From positions 1 to 64,000 of the forward strand of contig RFVF01000017.1 in the NCBI GenBank assembly GCA_009922615.1: a DNA stretch of 64,000 nucleotides, written 5' to 3'. The notes below the pieces were generated by a model. That model had not been told where the DNA came from and did not search any database. It worked only from the letters and a program-made list of their open reading frames with translations. Below, in pieces: positions 15,921 through 25,287 of this stretch; position 1 is the stretch's first letter; every line of letters starts with the position of its first letter. The position numbers and the translations under genes were made by a program. This stretch comes from Pseudomonadota bacterium. GTDB taxonomy: Bacteria > Verrucomicrobiota > Verrucomicrobiia > Limisphaerales > SXTU01.

Positions 15921-16752
15921 ATGGACAAGCTAATCCGCGATCATCACTGGCTGTGTGTGCTCGTGTGCCTTTCTTTCTCCGGTGCTATTGGGTGGTGGCT
16001 CGTTCGCGGCGGCGGACACTTCGGTGATGGCATGCTAAAGGTTTACATCGCTGCCATGACCATCGGGATCTTCGGAGCCGTGGAGTGTTGGAAGATGGGG
16101 GGGCGCGCTGCAACGTCAGGTAAAGGCACCGAATGAACCGTGGCTTTGGCGTGCTGACTGGGCGCGCGGCGAGGTGGTATTCTCCACGTTCTCCGATGTC
16201 GCAATGCGGTGGGCGCTCGTGATGTTGGTGACAATTGTCTTTTACGGGTTTGGTTTCCTGATCTTCCGTGAAGATTCTGGTGAGTTCTTCCGCCACTGGA
16301 CCTTTTGGGCGCTCAATGTGTTCGTGCTCGGCTTTGTGTTCTTCGCCTGCAAGGACACGTGGCGGTGGCTGCGGCAGGGACGCAAATCAACTCTCCGTCT
16401 GGGCGCAATCCCCGGCCGCGTGGGTGGCAAACTCGCGGGCACCGTCCACTTCGCGCAGCGGTCGGGCGCCTCTAAAGGCTTTGGGGCCGTCCTCACGTGC
16501 ACGCACACGTCGATGCAGGGGGACGAAGTGAAAGAAAGCCTTCTGCACATCTTGGTCCCGGTCGAACCGCTCCCGCTCGTCCCGCAGAACGCCGGTCGCA
16601 ACCGCCTCGAACTCCCGCTGACTTTCCAAATCCCGGCCGACGCCCCGCCGACACACGACGACTCGCCATCAGTGCAGTGGGTCATCACCGTGAAAACGCG
16701 TGCTGACGGCGATGACTTCGAGGTTCAATTCGAAGTGCCGGTCTTCGCCTGA
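15921..16752 (+). pseudogene. Membrane protein gene broken by +1 frameshift at a G7 run
   Basis: Two short frames form one gene. The first (15921-16136) encodes a membrane segment and ends soon after a run of seven G (16097-16103). The second is open from upstream of its apparent GTG start at 16174. Reading on from the G-run in the other frame gives ALQRQVKAPNEPWLWRAD and continues directly into the second frame; the PWLWRxDWA segment is typical of a family of membrane proteins with a C-terminal beta-rich domain. Removing one G restores about 276 codons with two to three membrane helices and the C-terminal domain (PGRVGGKLAGTVHF to FEVPVFA). It may be a real mutation, a phase-variable run or a sequencing error. 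Function unknown. Confidence 0.7.
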
Positions 16753-16783
16753 ACGCCAGAACCAGACCTTCAGACAAGGTTCC

Positions 16784-17842
16784 TCAAGGACTCGAGCGTC
16801 GCGTCTGGGCAGTCACTTCGGCCTTCAAAAATGCGACGAGCATTTCCGCATACACCCGGTTCGCCTTCGCGCTGGGGTGGCCGTCGTGCGGGGCGTTGGT
16901 GTTGCCCGGCTCGGTGAGCGGCACGGAAATGTCCACGGCCTTGATGCCGGCGGCGCGGCACCATTCCAGCATCGGCGCGGCGTCGGAGCTGATGCCGGCC
17001 ACGATGAACGGAATGCCTTCCTTGAGGCACGCCCCCGCCCAGTTCGCGAGCAACGCGCGCGACACCGCGTGGCTGCGGACACGGCGCTCCTCGGCGAGGT
17101 TGGCGTTCTGTTCCATCCAATGCATCAGCGCGGACTGCCGTTGCAGCGGCCACTCGGCGTAGGTCGCGGGCGCGGCGTCGTAAGTGAGTTGTCCGGACTC
17201 ATTCAGCCGGGCGAAGGGATAGACGAGGTCCGGCAAGCGGTTGTAAGGCGCGAAGCCTTTTTGCCAGATGCGCACGTAGGTGTTGCGGAAATCGTGAAAC
17301 AATCCGTAAGCGACGACCACCACTGCCGGCTTGCTGCGCTGCTTGAGCAACTCCTGAAAGAGCAACCGCTGATGCAGTGTGCCGTAGCCGGACACGCCGC
17401 CGTTCACCACCTCAAACTCCGGCAGCGCCGCCTGCACGCGCCAAGGATAAGTGTCCTCGTCGTTGAGCGACCAGCCGTGTGTGAGCGAGCAGCCAAGCAC
17501 CCACAGCTCTGGGCGCGGCTTCGCGTTCGCTGCGAGCGGTGGGTGCGTCACGCGCAAACCGTTCGTGCCATGCGTGACGCGAAACTCGTAGCCGTCAGGC
17601 AGCGTGACCTTGAACGCGCCGGGGAAGTGTCCGAAGCCGCCCTCGGGCAATGGCCGAAACAGCCTCCCACCCGGCTCGACGCGGAGGTTGGCCGGCTCGG
17701 CGGAAAAAGGTTTGAAACCACTCACCCGCGCCACGATCTCGCCCAACGACACCGCGACCAGCAGCGCGAGGCCCACCGCCGCAGCGATGAAGGCGGGGCG
17801 ACGGCGCGGTGTGGGTGCAGACGAGGCGGCGAGCACGCGCAA
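16784..17842 (-). CDS. Membrane-anchored SGNH/GDSL hydrolase
   Basis: A 352-residue protein, probably with a TTG start (a GTG two codons later is possible). The membrane segment at about residues 15-38 acts as signal or anchor. The SGNH nucleophile block is LGCSLTHGWSL, an oxyanion Gly is in NGGVSGYGT, and the C-terminal catalytic Asp-x-x-His is in HDGHPSAKAN. Such proteins are lipases, esterases or O-acetyltransferase partners acting on glycans; the substrate is not evident. It is transcribed in the same direction as the MFS gene upstream. Confidence 0.8.
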   Translation of the reverse strand: MRVLAASSAPTPRRRPAFIAAAVGLALLVAVSLGEIVARVSGFKPFSAEPANLRVEPGGRLFRPLPEGGFGHFPGAFKVTLPDGYEFRVTHGTNGLRVTHPPLAANAKPRPELWVLGCSLTHGWSLNDEDTYPWRVQAALPEFEVVNGGVSGYGTLHQRLLFQELLKQRSKPAVVVVAYGLFHDFRNTYVRIWQKGFAPYNRLPDLVYPFARLNESGQLTYDAAPATYAEWPLQRQSALMHWMEQNANLAEERRVRSHAVSRALLANWAGACLKEGIPFIVAGISSDAAPMLEWCRAAGIKAVDISVPLTEPGNTNAPHDGHPSAKANRVYAEMLVAFLKAEVTAQTRRSSP

Positions 17843-17882
17843 TGATTAACGGCGGGCCGCGTGAATTGCCACGCCGAAGCTC

Positions 17883-19121
17883 TCAACTCGTCGGTGAGTA
17901 GTCAGGGTTCTTTCCTTCCGGCGGTTTCCCCCGGCCGTGATACGCGATGAGAAAGTAGGCCAATACGGCGGCGACCATCGCGGCGATGCCGGTCCAGAAC
18001 AGCGGCCAGTTCTCTCCGTTGGGTCGGGCATTGATGGAGAACCACCAACCCACGCCGAGGAAGCCCACGAGATTTCCCACGCCCCCGGTGAGTAGCGACA
18101 TGAGCGCCTGCGCGCGCGCGCGCCAGGCGGGATCGATCCGGTCGTCGAGGTAGATTTGCGCGGTGATGTAAACGAGCGTGAACGAACAGCCGTGCAGTGT
18201 GACGCCGAGGAGAATCCACGCCTTGCCATTGAGGGCACACAGCGCGTAACGCACCACGCCGCAGACGAGACCGACGGCGAGAATCCATTTCAAGCGCCAG
18301 TTCGTCAGCAGGCGGGCGAGGAACAGCATGGCCAGCACCTCCGTGACCTGGCCCAGCGTCATCCACGCGGTCGTATGCGTGAGCCCCAGCTCCTTCAAGT
18401 GCGGCGGCGTGTAAGGGTAGAATGCGGCGAGTGGAATGTTGAACAGCGCGGCAGTGATGAACACCACGCGATGGTCGTGGTTCTTGAGCAGCGCGAGCGC
18501 ATCCAGTCCCAGCCGTTCCCGAAGCGTGACTTTGCCGGTGGATTTGGGCGCTTCGACCTCGGGCAGCAGGAGGGTGAACCCGGCCACGACCACCCATGTC
18601 ACCGCGCCGTTGAAGCCCGCGCGAGGCGAGGAGTCGGCGTTCAGCGCGCTGACCAGCCAGCAGCCCCCCATCCAGCCCAGCGTGGCCATGGCGCGGATGG
18701 GGCCGAACTCGCGTTTGGCATCGCGCAGCCGGGCGAAGACGATCGTCGAGGCGATGCTCCACGTCGGCGAGGAACAGAGGGCGTGCAGTTGAATGAGGGC
18801 GAGCACCAGCCACGGGTTCCAACCCAGTTGAATCGCGGTGGAAGCCAGCGCCATCGCGGCGGCGGTCGCGAGTGAAAGCCAGCGCAGCACCCTCACCGGC
18901 GACGCGTGGCGGTCGGCCATCGCGCCGAAGAACAACGGCGATACAAACGCCGCCACCGCCGTCGAGGCGAAGGCGTAGGGCTTGATGGCATGCAGCCCGT
19001 GCGCGTCCAGCACGGTGCTCAACGGCACCATCCACATGCCCATCGCGGCTCCTTGAATCAGGAACAGCGCGGTCAGCTCAATGTATTCGACCCACGGGAG
19101 GGCACGCGGTTCTTGGCTCAT
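17883..19121 (-). CDS. MFS permease (nucleoside:H+ symporter / LacY-like family)
   Basis: About 412 residues with twelve predicted membrane helices. The N-terminus (ELTALFLIQGAAMGMWMVPLSTVL), FFGAMADRHASPVRVLRW loop and the central loop rich in charged residues (PEVEAPKSTGKVTLRERLG) match the Nuc_H_symport/MFS_1-like group that carries nucleosides or sugars with protons. The start is set at MSQEPRALPW, near the first helix. It lies downstream of the DUF1501/PSD1 operon with a gap of about 117 bases and could import a product released by those exported proteins (inference). Confidence 0.82.
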   Translation of the reverse strand: MSQEPRALPWVEYIELTALFLIQGAAMGMWMVPLSTVLDAHGLHAIKPYAFASTAVAAFVSPLFFGAMADRHASPVRVLRWLSLATAAAMALASTAIQLGWNPWLVLALIQLHALCSSPTWSIASTIVFARLRDAKREFGPIRAMATLGWMGGCWLVSALNADSSPRAGFNGAVTWVVVAGFTLLLPEVEAPKSTGKVTLRERLGLDALALLKNHDHRVVFITAALFNIPLAAFYPYTPPHLKELGLTHTTAWMTLGQVTEVLAMLFLARLLTNWRLKWILAVGLVCGVVRYALCALNGKAWILLGVTLHGCSFTLVYITAQIYLDDRIDPAWRARAQALMSLLTGGVGNLVGFLGVGWWFSINARPNGENWPLFWTGIAAMVAAVLAYFLIAYHGRGKPPEGKNPDYSPTS

Positions 19122-19238
19122 TCCCTGGGGCAGGCTAACCGGGAGAAAAGGGCAGTTCAATGATCGCCTCGCGTGCGCGGCCCAGCCGCTGTGCGGCGGC
19201 GGCGATCAATGGCGACGGCGGGGCGCGACGATTCCCAA

Positions 19239-20705
19239 TCACGCAAGGATCGACTTCACCACGTCGCCGTGGATGTCCGTGAGGCGGAAGTCGCGGCCTT
19301 GGAAGCGGTAGGTCAGGCGCGTGTGCTCGATGCCCAGCAGATGCATCATCGTCGCGTGCAAGTCGTAGATGCTCACGGGGTCGCGGACGATGTTGTAGCA
19401 GTAGTCGTCCGTCTCGCCGAACGTGAGGCCCGGCTTCACGCCCGCGCCCGCCAGCCACATTGTGAAGCAGCGCGGGTGATGATCGCGCCCGTAGTTGTCT
19501 CCCGTCAGGCCGCCCTGTGAGTAAATCGTCCGGCCAAACTCACCGCCCCAGACGATGAGCGTGTCGTCGAGCAAGCCGCGCTGCTTCAAGTCGAGCAAGA
19601 GCGCCGCCGTGGCTTGGTCGGTGTCCTTGCACTGGCCGCGAATGGCGCGCGGCAAACCACCGTGATGATCCCAGCCCATGTGGAAGAGCTGGATGAAGCG
19701 CACGTTGCGCTCGGCGAGCCGCCGCGCGAGCAGGCAGTTCGCCGCGTAGCTGCCGGGCCGCTTCACGTCGGGGCCGTAGCTTTCGAGGATCGACTCGGGC
19801 TCCTTCGAGAAATCCGTCAGCTCCGGCACGCTGGCCTGCATGCGGAAGGCTAGCTCGTATTGCGAGATGCGCGTCTGGATTTCCGGGTCGCCCAGCGCCT
19901 TGAAGCGTCGGCTGTTCAACGCGCCGAGTTCGTCCAGTGTCTCGCGCCGCGTCTCGCGGTCCATGCCGGGCGGGTTGGACAAGTAGAGCACGGGGTCACC
20001 CTTGTTGCGGAACTTCACTCCCTGATGCTGCGTCGGGAGAAAACCGCTGCTCCACAAGCGGTCGTAAAGCGGCTGATCATCCGGCCGACCAGAACCGAAA
20101 GAAGTCAGGACCACGTAAGCCGGCAAGTCACGATTCTCGCTGCCGAGGCCGTAACTAAGCCACGAGCCCATGCTGGGCCGGCCCGGTAGCTGATGCCCGG
20201 TCTGGAAGAACGTGATGGCCGGGTCGTGGTTGATGGCATCGGTGTTCAGCGTGCGGATGATGCAGAGGTCGTCCGCGATGCGCGCGGTGTGCGGCAGCAA
20301 CTCGCTCAACCATGCGCCGCTCTGCCCGTGCTGCGCGAACTTGAAGAGGCTCGGCGCGACCGGGAACTTGCTCTGCCCCGAAGTCATCGTCGTGAGCCGC
20401 TGGCCCTTGCGAATGGACTCCGGCAAGTCCTCGCCCCGGTGCTTCTCCATCTCCGGCTTCGGGTCGAACAAGTCCATCTGCGACGGCGCGCCGGACTGGA
20501 AGAGGTAGATGACGCGCTTGGCCTTCGGCGCGAAGTTCGGGAACACAGCGGCGGGCGTAGGCGCGCCGCTAGCTGAGTTGCCCATGAGCGAGCCGAGTGC
20601 GCCCAAGCCCAGCCCGGCGGCGGAGTTCGCGAGGAAAGTCCGGCGCGTGACCGCGAGTCGTTGCGCTGCAGAGAGGCTGCGAAATTGATGGTCGTTGCAG
20701 TTCAT
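19239..20705 (-). CDS. DUF1501 protein, Tat-exported (paralog of the 31.8 kb gene)
   Basis: A 488-residue DUF1501 protein (alkaline-phosphatase/sulfatase-like fold). The Tat signal is [17 protein letters not shown] (about residues 21-37). Core blocks are [37 protein letters not shown] and [13 protein letters not shown], then [21 protein letters not shown]. It is much closer to the DUF1501 at 31784-33241 (shared [19 protein letters not shown]-like segment) than to its operon neighbour, suggesting pairing with particular PSD1 partners. The biochemical role of the family is unknown. It is the last gene of a four-gene operon. Confidence 0.92.
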   Translation of the reverse strand: MNCNDHQFRSLSAAQRLAVTRRTFLANSAAGLGLGALGSLMGNSASGAPTPAAVFPNFAPKAKRVIYLFQSGAPSQMDLFDPKPEMEKHRGEDLPESIRKGQRLTTMTSGQSKFPVAPSLFKFAQHGQSGAWLSELLPHTARIADDLCIIRTLNTDAINHDPAITFFQTGHQLPGRPSMGSWLSYGLGSENRDLPAYVVLTSFGSGRPDDQPLYDRLWSSGFLPTQHQGVKFRNKGDPVLYLSNPPGMDRETRRETLDELGALNSRRFKALGDPEIQTRISQYELAFRMQASVPELTDFSKEPESILESYGPDVKRPGSYAANCLLARRLAERNVRFIQLFHMGWDHHGGLPRAIRGQCKDTDQATAALLLDLKQRGLLDDTLIVWGGEFGRTIYSQGGLTGDNYGRDHHPRCFTMWLAGAGVKPGLTFGETDDYCYNIVRDPVSIYDLHATMMHLLGIEHTRLTYRFQGRDFRLTDIHGDVVKSILA

Positions 20706-20708
20706 AGG

Positions 20709-22151
20709 TCAGGCAAAAATCTCATTCACCACCCGCGCTTGCTCTACGCCCGTCAGCCGCTGATCCAGCCCTTGGAACTTAAAGGCCAGCCGCTCGTGGT
20801 CCAAGCCCAGCGCGTGGAGAATCGTCGCGTGGAAGTCGCGGACGCTCACCTTGTTTACGACGGCCCGGAAGCCAATCTCATCCGTCTCGCCGTAGTGGAC
20901 GCCGCCCTTCACGCCGCCGCCCGCGAGCCACGCAGTGAACGCGTGCGGGTTGTGGTCGCGGCCCGGCTTGCCGCCCTTCTGCGACACTGGCAGTCGCCCG
21001 AACTCGCCGGCCCAGATGACGAGCGTGTCCTTCAGCAAGCCGCGTTGCTCCAGGTCGGCCAGTAGCGCGGCAACGGGCTGGTCCGCCTCAGCCGCGAAGC
21101 CGCGATGGTTGCCGACCAAGTCCGAGTGGCAGTCCCAGCTCTGCTGGTTCTCCATGCCGCCGCTGTAAACCTGCACGAAGCGCACGCCGCGCTCGACCAT
21201 CCGGCGCGCGGTCAGGCATTGCGCGGCGAAGTGCCCGCAGTGTTTCTCGCCGATGCCGTAGAGCCGCCGGATGTGCTCCGGCTCGCGCGAGACATCGAAC
21301 GCCTCCGGCGCGGCCGTCTGCATCCGATACGCCAGCTCGAAGCTCTCGATGCGCGCGCCCAGCTCGTTCTCCAGCGGGCCTTGCGCGAGTTGGTCGCGGT
21401 TCAGCGATGCGAGCAAGTCGAGCTGCGCGCGCTGGCGCGACTCGTTGAGATTTGCGGGCGGCTTGAGGTTCGCGATGGGTTCGCCCTGCGGCTTGAGCCA
21501 CGTGCCTTGATACACGCTGGGCAGGAAGCCTGCGCCCCAGTTGAGCGCGTTGCCCTTCGGCAGGCCGCGATTCAGCGGGTCGCTCATCACCACGAAGCTC
21601 GGCAGCGCGTCGCTCTCCGAGCCGAGGCCGTAAGTCACCCACGAGCCGACACACGGGTAGCCCATGCGCGTGACGCCAGTGTTCATCATGAACAGCGCCG
21701 GGCTGTGGTTGTTGGAGTTCGTGAAGCACGAATGGATGAACGCGAGCTTGTCCACCTGCGCCGCGAGATGCGGGAACAGCTCGGAAGTCCACGTGCCGCT
21801 CTGCCCGCTCTGCTGCCACGCGAAGGGCGACTTCATCAGCGGTCCGACGGAGCCGGGGAAGAAACCGGTCTTGTTGTCAAAGCCGGCTAGCTCGGTGCCG
21901 TCGCGCTTGGCCAGTTCGGGTTTGTAATCCCAAGTATCCACCTGGCTAGGCCCGCCGTTAGCGAAAATCCAGATGACCGACTTGGCCGTGCCGGCGAAGT
22001 GCGCGGGCTTTGGCGCCAGCGGGTTCAATGGGCCGGCCACTGCGTCGCGACCGAGCAGGCTGGCGAACGCGAGCCACCCGAGGCCGCCGCCCGCGCGCTG
22101 GAGAAGCTGTCTTCGGCTAAGAAACGGGTGCGGTTCAATTCTCATACGCAA
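20709..22151 (-). CDS. DUF1501 protein, Tat-exported
   Basis: A 480-residue DUF1501 protein. Tat signal SRRQLLQRAGGGLGWLAFAS (about residues 12-31). The core has SVIWIFANGGPSQVDTWDYK, LLADLEQRGLLKDTLVIWAG and FGRLPVSQKGGKPGRDHNP. Overlaps the upstream PSD1 gene by 17 bases and is three bases from the next DUF1501 gene, so it is firmly in the operon. It belongs to another DUF1501 subgroup than the genes at 19.2 and 31.8 kb. Confidence 0.92.
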   Translation of the reverse strand: MRMRIEPHPFLSRRQLLQRAGGGLGWLAFASLLGRDAVAGPLNPLAPKPAHFAGTAKSVIWIFANGGPSQVDTWDYKPELAKRDGTELAGFDNKTGFFPGSVGPLMKSPFAWQQSGQSGTWTSELFPHLAAQVDKLAFIHSCFTNSNNHSPALFMMNTGVTRMGYPCVGSWVTYGLGSESDALPSFVVMSDPLNRGLPKGNALNWGAGFLPSVYQGTWLKPQGEPIANLKPPANLNESRQRAQLDLLASLNRDQLAQGPLENELGARIESFELAYRMQTAAPEAFDVSREPEHIRRLYGIGEKHCGHFAAQCLTARRMVERGVRFVQVYSGGMENQQSWDCHSDLVGNHRGFAAEADQPVAALLADLEQRGLLKDTLVIWAGEFGRLPVSQKGGKPGRDHNPHAFTAWLAGGGVKGGVHYGETDEIGFRAVVNKVSVRDFHATILHALGLDHERLAFKFQGLDQRLTGVEQARVVNEIFA

Positions 22152-25100
22152 ATTCGTTCAGGCCGAAGAGCACCTGACAAAAGTCAGCGAGTGCAAGGCT
22201 CCTGGGATTCGGCTTCTTCTCCGCTTCGTAGCTCGCAGTCTGTGACGCGAGGAACGCGGCGGCGCTCGCCTGCTCCTTCGCCGTCGCCAGCCGGCTCAAC
22301 GCGAGCAGGTAGGCGCGGTTGACTTGCGCCGGGGTCTCCGTGCCGGTCGTCTCCGCCTCTACGCGTCGTGCGAAGGCCTCCGCCCATTCGCGCACTTGCG
22401 GGCCATTCATCAGGAGCAACGCCTGCGGGGCGACGGTCGTGGTGGGCCGCGCGCCCTGGCTCACGAGCGGCTCGGGTTGGTCAAAGACGACCATCGAGCC
22501 GATGAGCTGGCTGCGCTTCATTGTGAAGTAAATGCTGCGGCGCTTGCTGCGTTCGTCCTTCGTGCCCGGGCCGAACATCGTCGTGTCAAGCTGGCCGCTG
22601 ACAGCGAGCATGGCGTCGCGGAGGGCCTCGCCTTCGAGCCGACGCGGCTGATGGGAAAGAAAGTGATTGGTGATTAGTGATTGAGCGTTTAGTGAAGGCA
22701 CCTTCGCCGAACCGCCAGCCCCTGCCTGCGGTGACTGATCACTAATTACTAAATACTTCTCACTTCCCGCGCGATACGCCGCGCTCTCCATGATAAGCCG
22801 GTGAACCGGCTTCAACTTCCACCCGTTCTTGATGAGCTCCGCCGCCAACCAGTCGAGCAGCTCAGGGTGCGACGGCAGCGCGCCGGTGCGGCCGAAGTCA
22901 TCCGGCGTCGCCACAAGGCCGCGACCGAAGTGGTGCTGCCACAGCCGGTTCACCGCCACGCGGGCGACCAGCGCGCCCGCGCCGTGTTCCGCGTCCGTGA
23001 GCCAGTTCGCCAGTGAGCGACGGCGACCGGAGAACTTCGCGCCCGCCGGCGGCTGCCATCGCCAGCGCGAGTCCGCGTCGGTGGCGCGCGTGAGCACTTG
23101 GAGAAAACCCTGCGGCGCGACGCCGAGCTTCTGGTCCGTGCTGCCGCGCCGGAGGAAGTGCGTCTGCTCGAAGAAGTCCGCGCCCTGCGTGTGCATCCGC
23201 AGCGGCTTGTTGCCCTCGGCGCACACGAGCACCTGCGTCTTTACGCCCGGCTCGCGGCTGGCGTGCGCGGTGAGCTTGGCCTGCCGGTCGCGCCAGCCCG
23301 CGTCCTTGCGAAGCCACCACGCGAGTAGCGTGTCGCGTTCGGTGGCAGACAACTTCGCCGCGAAGTCCGGCTGCTTCGCCTTCCGCAGCACCTCGGCGAC
23401 TTTCGTGGGCAAGTCTTCACCTTTGAGCGTCGGCTCCGCGTCAGCCATCAGCGCGAGGCGTGGGCGACCGATGTTGTGCTTCGTGTTCACCTCGAACTGG
23501 AGCTTCACGGTGAAGGTTGCGCCGCCCTCGAAGTCCACCGGCTCGCCAAAGGTGAACACCGCCGCGTGGTCTTTGCCGAACTGCGGGTCCACGGCCCAAC
23601 CGGTCTTCGGGTTGTCATCAAGCGACGACGCGATGGAGAGGCTGCCCTTGTTTTGCTCGAAGTCGGCGACGGCTTTGATCAGCGCAACGGGCTTGCTTTC
23701 GGAGCTGCCCCGCGCCGCGGCGCTGACGATGATTTTGCTGAGGGCGAAGTTACCGTTGTCCGCGCGGCCCGGACCGCCCTTCGTCATCGAGGCGTGGGCA
23801 AGGGCTTCCAAGCGCAGGCCCGTAAGTCGCCGCTGCGCGGTGTGAAAGGTGAAGGTGTATTCATCGCTCGCGCCGTTCGCGCCTTCGGTCAAGTAGGACA
23901 GGTCGTCGAGCTTCTTGAACGTCGCGCCGGCCTTGGACTTCGTGCTGGCCAGCTCGACGACGGTCCACACGCCGCCCGAGGGCAACGCCGCGCCCCCCGC
24001 GAGCCACGCGTCGAATTTCGGCGACAGCTCGGCTTCGTAGCGCTTGAGTTCAGCGGCGAGCGGCGCGGCTTCGGCCTGCCACTTGGCCTTCGCCTCGCGA
24101 CTCTTCTCCGGCTCCATCTCAAGGTCCACGACGCTGCGGACGGTCGTCGTGAAGGTGGAGAGCATCCGGTAGTAGTCTTCGCTCGGCAGCGGGTCGTATT
24201 TGTGGTCGTGGCAGCGCGCGCAGCCGATGGTGAGGCCGAGGAACGCCGAGCCGGTGGTGGACAGCATGTCGTCCATCGCGTCGTAGCGCGTGCGCTCGAC
24301 TTCGTTGGCAGTGATTTGCGTGGGGAATACGCCCGCGCCAAGAAAGCCGGTGGCGCTGAGGGCGAGCGGATTGTCCGGCTCGAACTCATCGCCCGCGAGC
24401 TGCCAGCGGAGGAACTGGTCGAACGGCAGGTCGGTGTTGAGCGCCTTGATGACGAAATCACGGAAGTGAAATGCGCCGGGGCGGTCGTAGTCGTGCTCGA
24501 AGCCGCTGCTCTCCGCGAAGCGCGCAACGTCCAGCCAGTGCCGCGCCCAACGCTCGCCGTAGCGCGGGGAGTCGAGGAGGCGAGCGACGAGCTTCGGCCA
24601 AGCGTCGGGTGAAGTGTCCGTTAGGAAAGCGTCCACGGCCTCGGGCGTCGGCGGGAGGCCGTGAAGGTCGAGGTAGGCGCGGCGGATAAGCGTGCGTTTG
24701 TCAGCGGGCGCGGTGAGCTGGCGCGGGGCGGCGACGGCGAGGAGGAAACGATCGATGGGATTGCTGATCGCCGATTGCCGATTGCCAAATTGAGGAACGG
24801 GGGCCGGACGCAACGGTTGGAAAGCCCACCATTTCCGGTCTTCGTCTGTCACCTTCGACTTGTCTTTCGCCACGCGGCTGGGGAGGAGCGGGGTGTCGTA
24901 GGGAGCACCGTCGTCAATCCACGACGCGAGGCTGGCGATGACTTCGGCGGAAAGTTTGTCTGCCTTCGACGGCATGTGCGGCTCCTCGGCGTGACGCACG
25001 AGCTTGAGCAGCCGGCTGTCCTTCGCGCTGAACGGCACTATGGCTGCGCCCTCGGTGCCTCCCTTCAGCAAATCCTCGCGCGTGGCGAGGTCGAGACCGC

Positions 25101-25287
25101 CCTTGGTCTTCTCGCCGCCGTGGCAGGACAGACAACTCTTCATCAGCACCGGGCGGACGTGCTGGGTGAATGTGACGAGGCCGCGCGACATCCGCTCGGC
25201 GTGGTCGGCGGGTAATGAGGCCTTTTGGTCTGCGCCCAAGGCTGACCAACCAACCAGCGCTCCGGCGAGCAGGACGAGCCGTTTCAT
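22135..25287 (-). CDS. PSD1-type protein: PSCyt1 cytochrome motif, DUF1549 and DUF1553
   Basis: A 1050-residue exported protein (signal peptide 1-18). An N-terminal planctomycete-type cytochrome domain has CLSCH at residues 52-56; DUF1549 follows (about 165-380) and contains a second CxxCH in [11 protein letters not shown] near residue 357; DUF1553 fills the C-terminal third. The middle holds a beta-rich, carbohydrate-binding-like region. The two motifs suggest covalent binding of two c-type hemes. The function is unknown. The gene overlaps the preceding paralog by four bases and the following DUF1501 gene by 17. Two repeat insertions, 22661-22765 and 24759-24793, are translated in frame. Confidence 0.92.
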   Translation of the reverse strand: MKRLVLLAGALVGWSALGADQKASLPADHAERMSRGLVTFTQHVRPVLMKSCLSCHGGEKTKGGLDLATREDLLKGGTEGAAIVPFSAKDSRLLKLVRHAEEPHMPSKADKLSAEVIASLASWIDDGAPYDTPLLPSRVAKDKSKVTDEDRKWWAFQPLRPAPVPQFGNRQSAISNPIDRFLLAVAAPRQLTAPADKRTLIRRAYLDLHGLPPTPEAVDAFLTDTSPDAWPKLVARLLDSPRYGERWARHWLDVARFAESSGFEHDYDRPGAFHFRDFVIKALNTDLPFDQFLRWQLAGDEFEPDNPLALSATGFLGAGVFPTQITANEVERTRYDAMDDMLSTTGSAFLGLTIGCARCHDHKYDPLPSEDYYRMLSTFTTTVRSVVDLEMEPEKSREAKAKWQAEAAPLAAELKRYEAELSPKFDAWLAGGAALPSGGVWTVVELASTKSKAGATFKKLDDLSYLTEGANGASDEYTFTFHTAQRRLTGLRLEALAHASMTKGGPGRADNGNFALSKIIVSAAARGSSESKPVALIKAVADFEQNKGSLSIASSLDDNPKTGWAVDPQFGKDHAAVFTFGEPVDFEGGATFTVKLQFEVNTKHNIGRPRLALMADAEPTLKGEDLPTKVAEVLRKAKQPDFAAKLSATERDTLLAWWLRKDAGWRDRQAKLTAHASREPGVKTQVLVCAEGNKPLRMHTQGADFFEQTHFLRRGSTDQKLGVAPQGFLQVLTRATDADSRWRWQPPAGAKFSGRRRSLANWLTDAEHGAGALVARVAVNRLWQHHFGRGLVATPDDFGRTGALPSHPELLDWLAAELIKNGWKLKPVHRLIMESAAYRAGSEKYLVISDQSPQAGAGGSAKVPSLNAQSLITNHFLSHQPRRLEGEALRDAMLAVSGQLDTTMFGPGTKDERSKRRSIYFTMKRSQLIGSMVVFDQPEPLVSQGARPTTTVAPQALLLMNGPQVREWAEAFARRVEAETTGTETPAQVNRAYLLALSRLATAKEQASAAAFLASQTASYEAEKKPNPRSLALADFCQVLFGLNEFAYEN
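22661..22765. repeat. Inverted heptamer-array pair inside a PSD1 gene
   Basis: Array 22661-22695 (consensus TAGTGAT) and its inverted partner 22731-22765 (ATTACTA) flank a 35-base GC-rich spacer. The total of 105 bases keeps the frame and adds 35 residues within the DUF1553 region (around [11 protein letters not shown] and [12 protein letters not shown]). Confidence 0.88.
24759..24793. repeat. Heptamer array at the PSD1 linker, paralog B
   Basis: Five units of consensus GATTGCC on the plus strand, encoding FGNRQSAIS just before NPIDRFLL at the start of DUF1549. The same site in both other PSD1 genes holds arrays of other heptamers. Confidence 0.88.

Noticed and set aside
22661-22765. Heptamer arrays as CRISPR repeats
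   Set aside because: Units are only seven bases, adjacent without unique spacers, and no cas gene is present.
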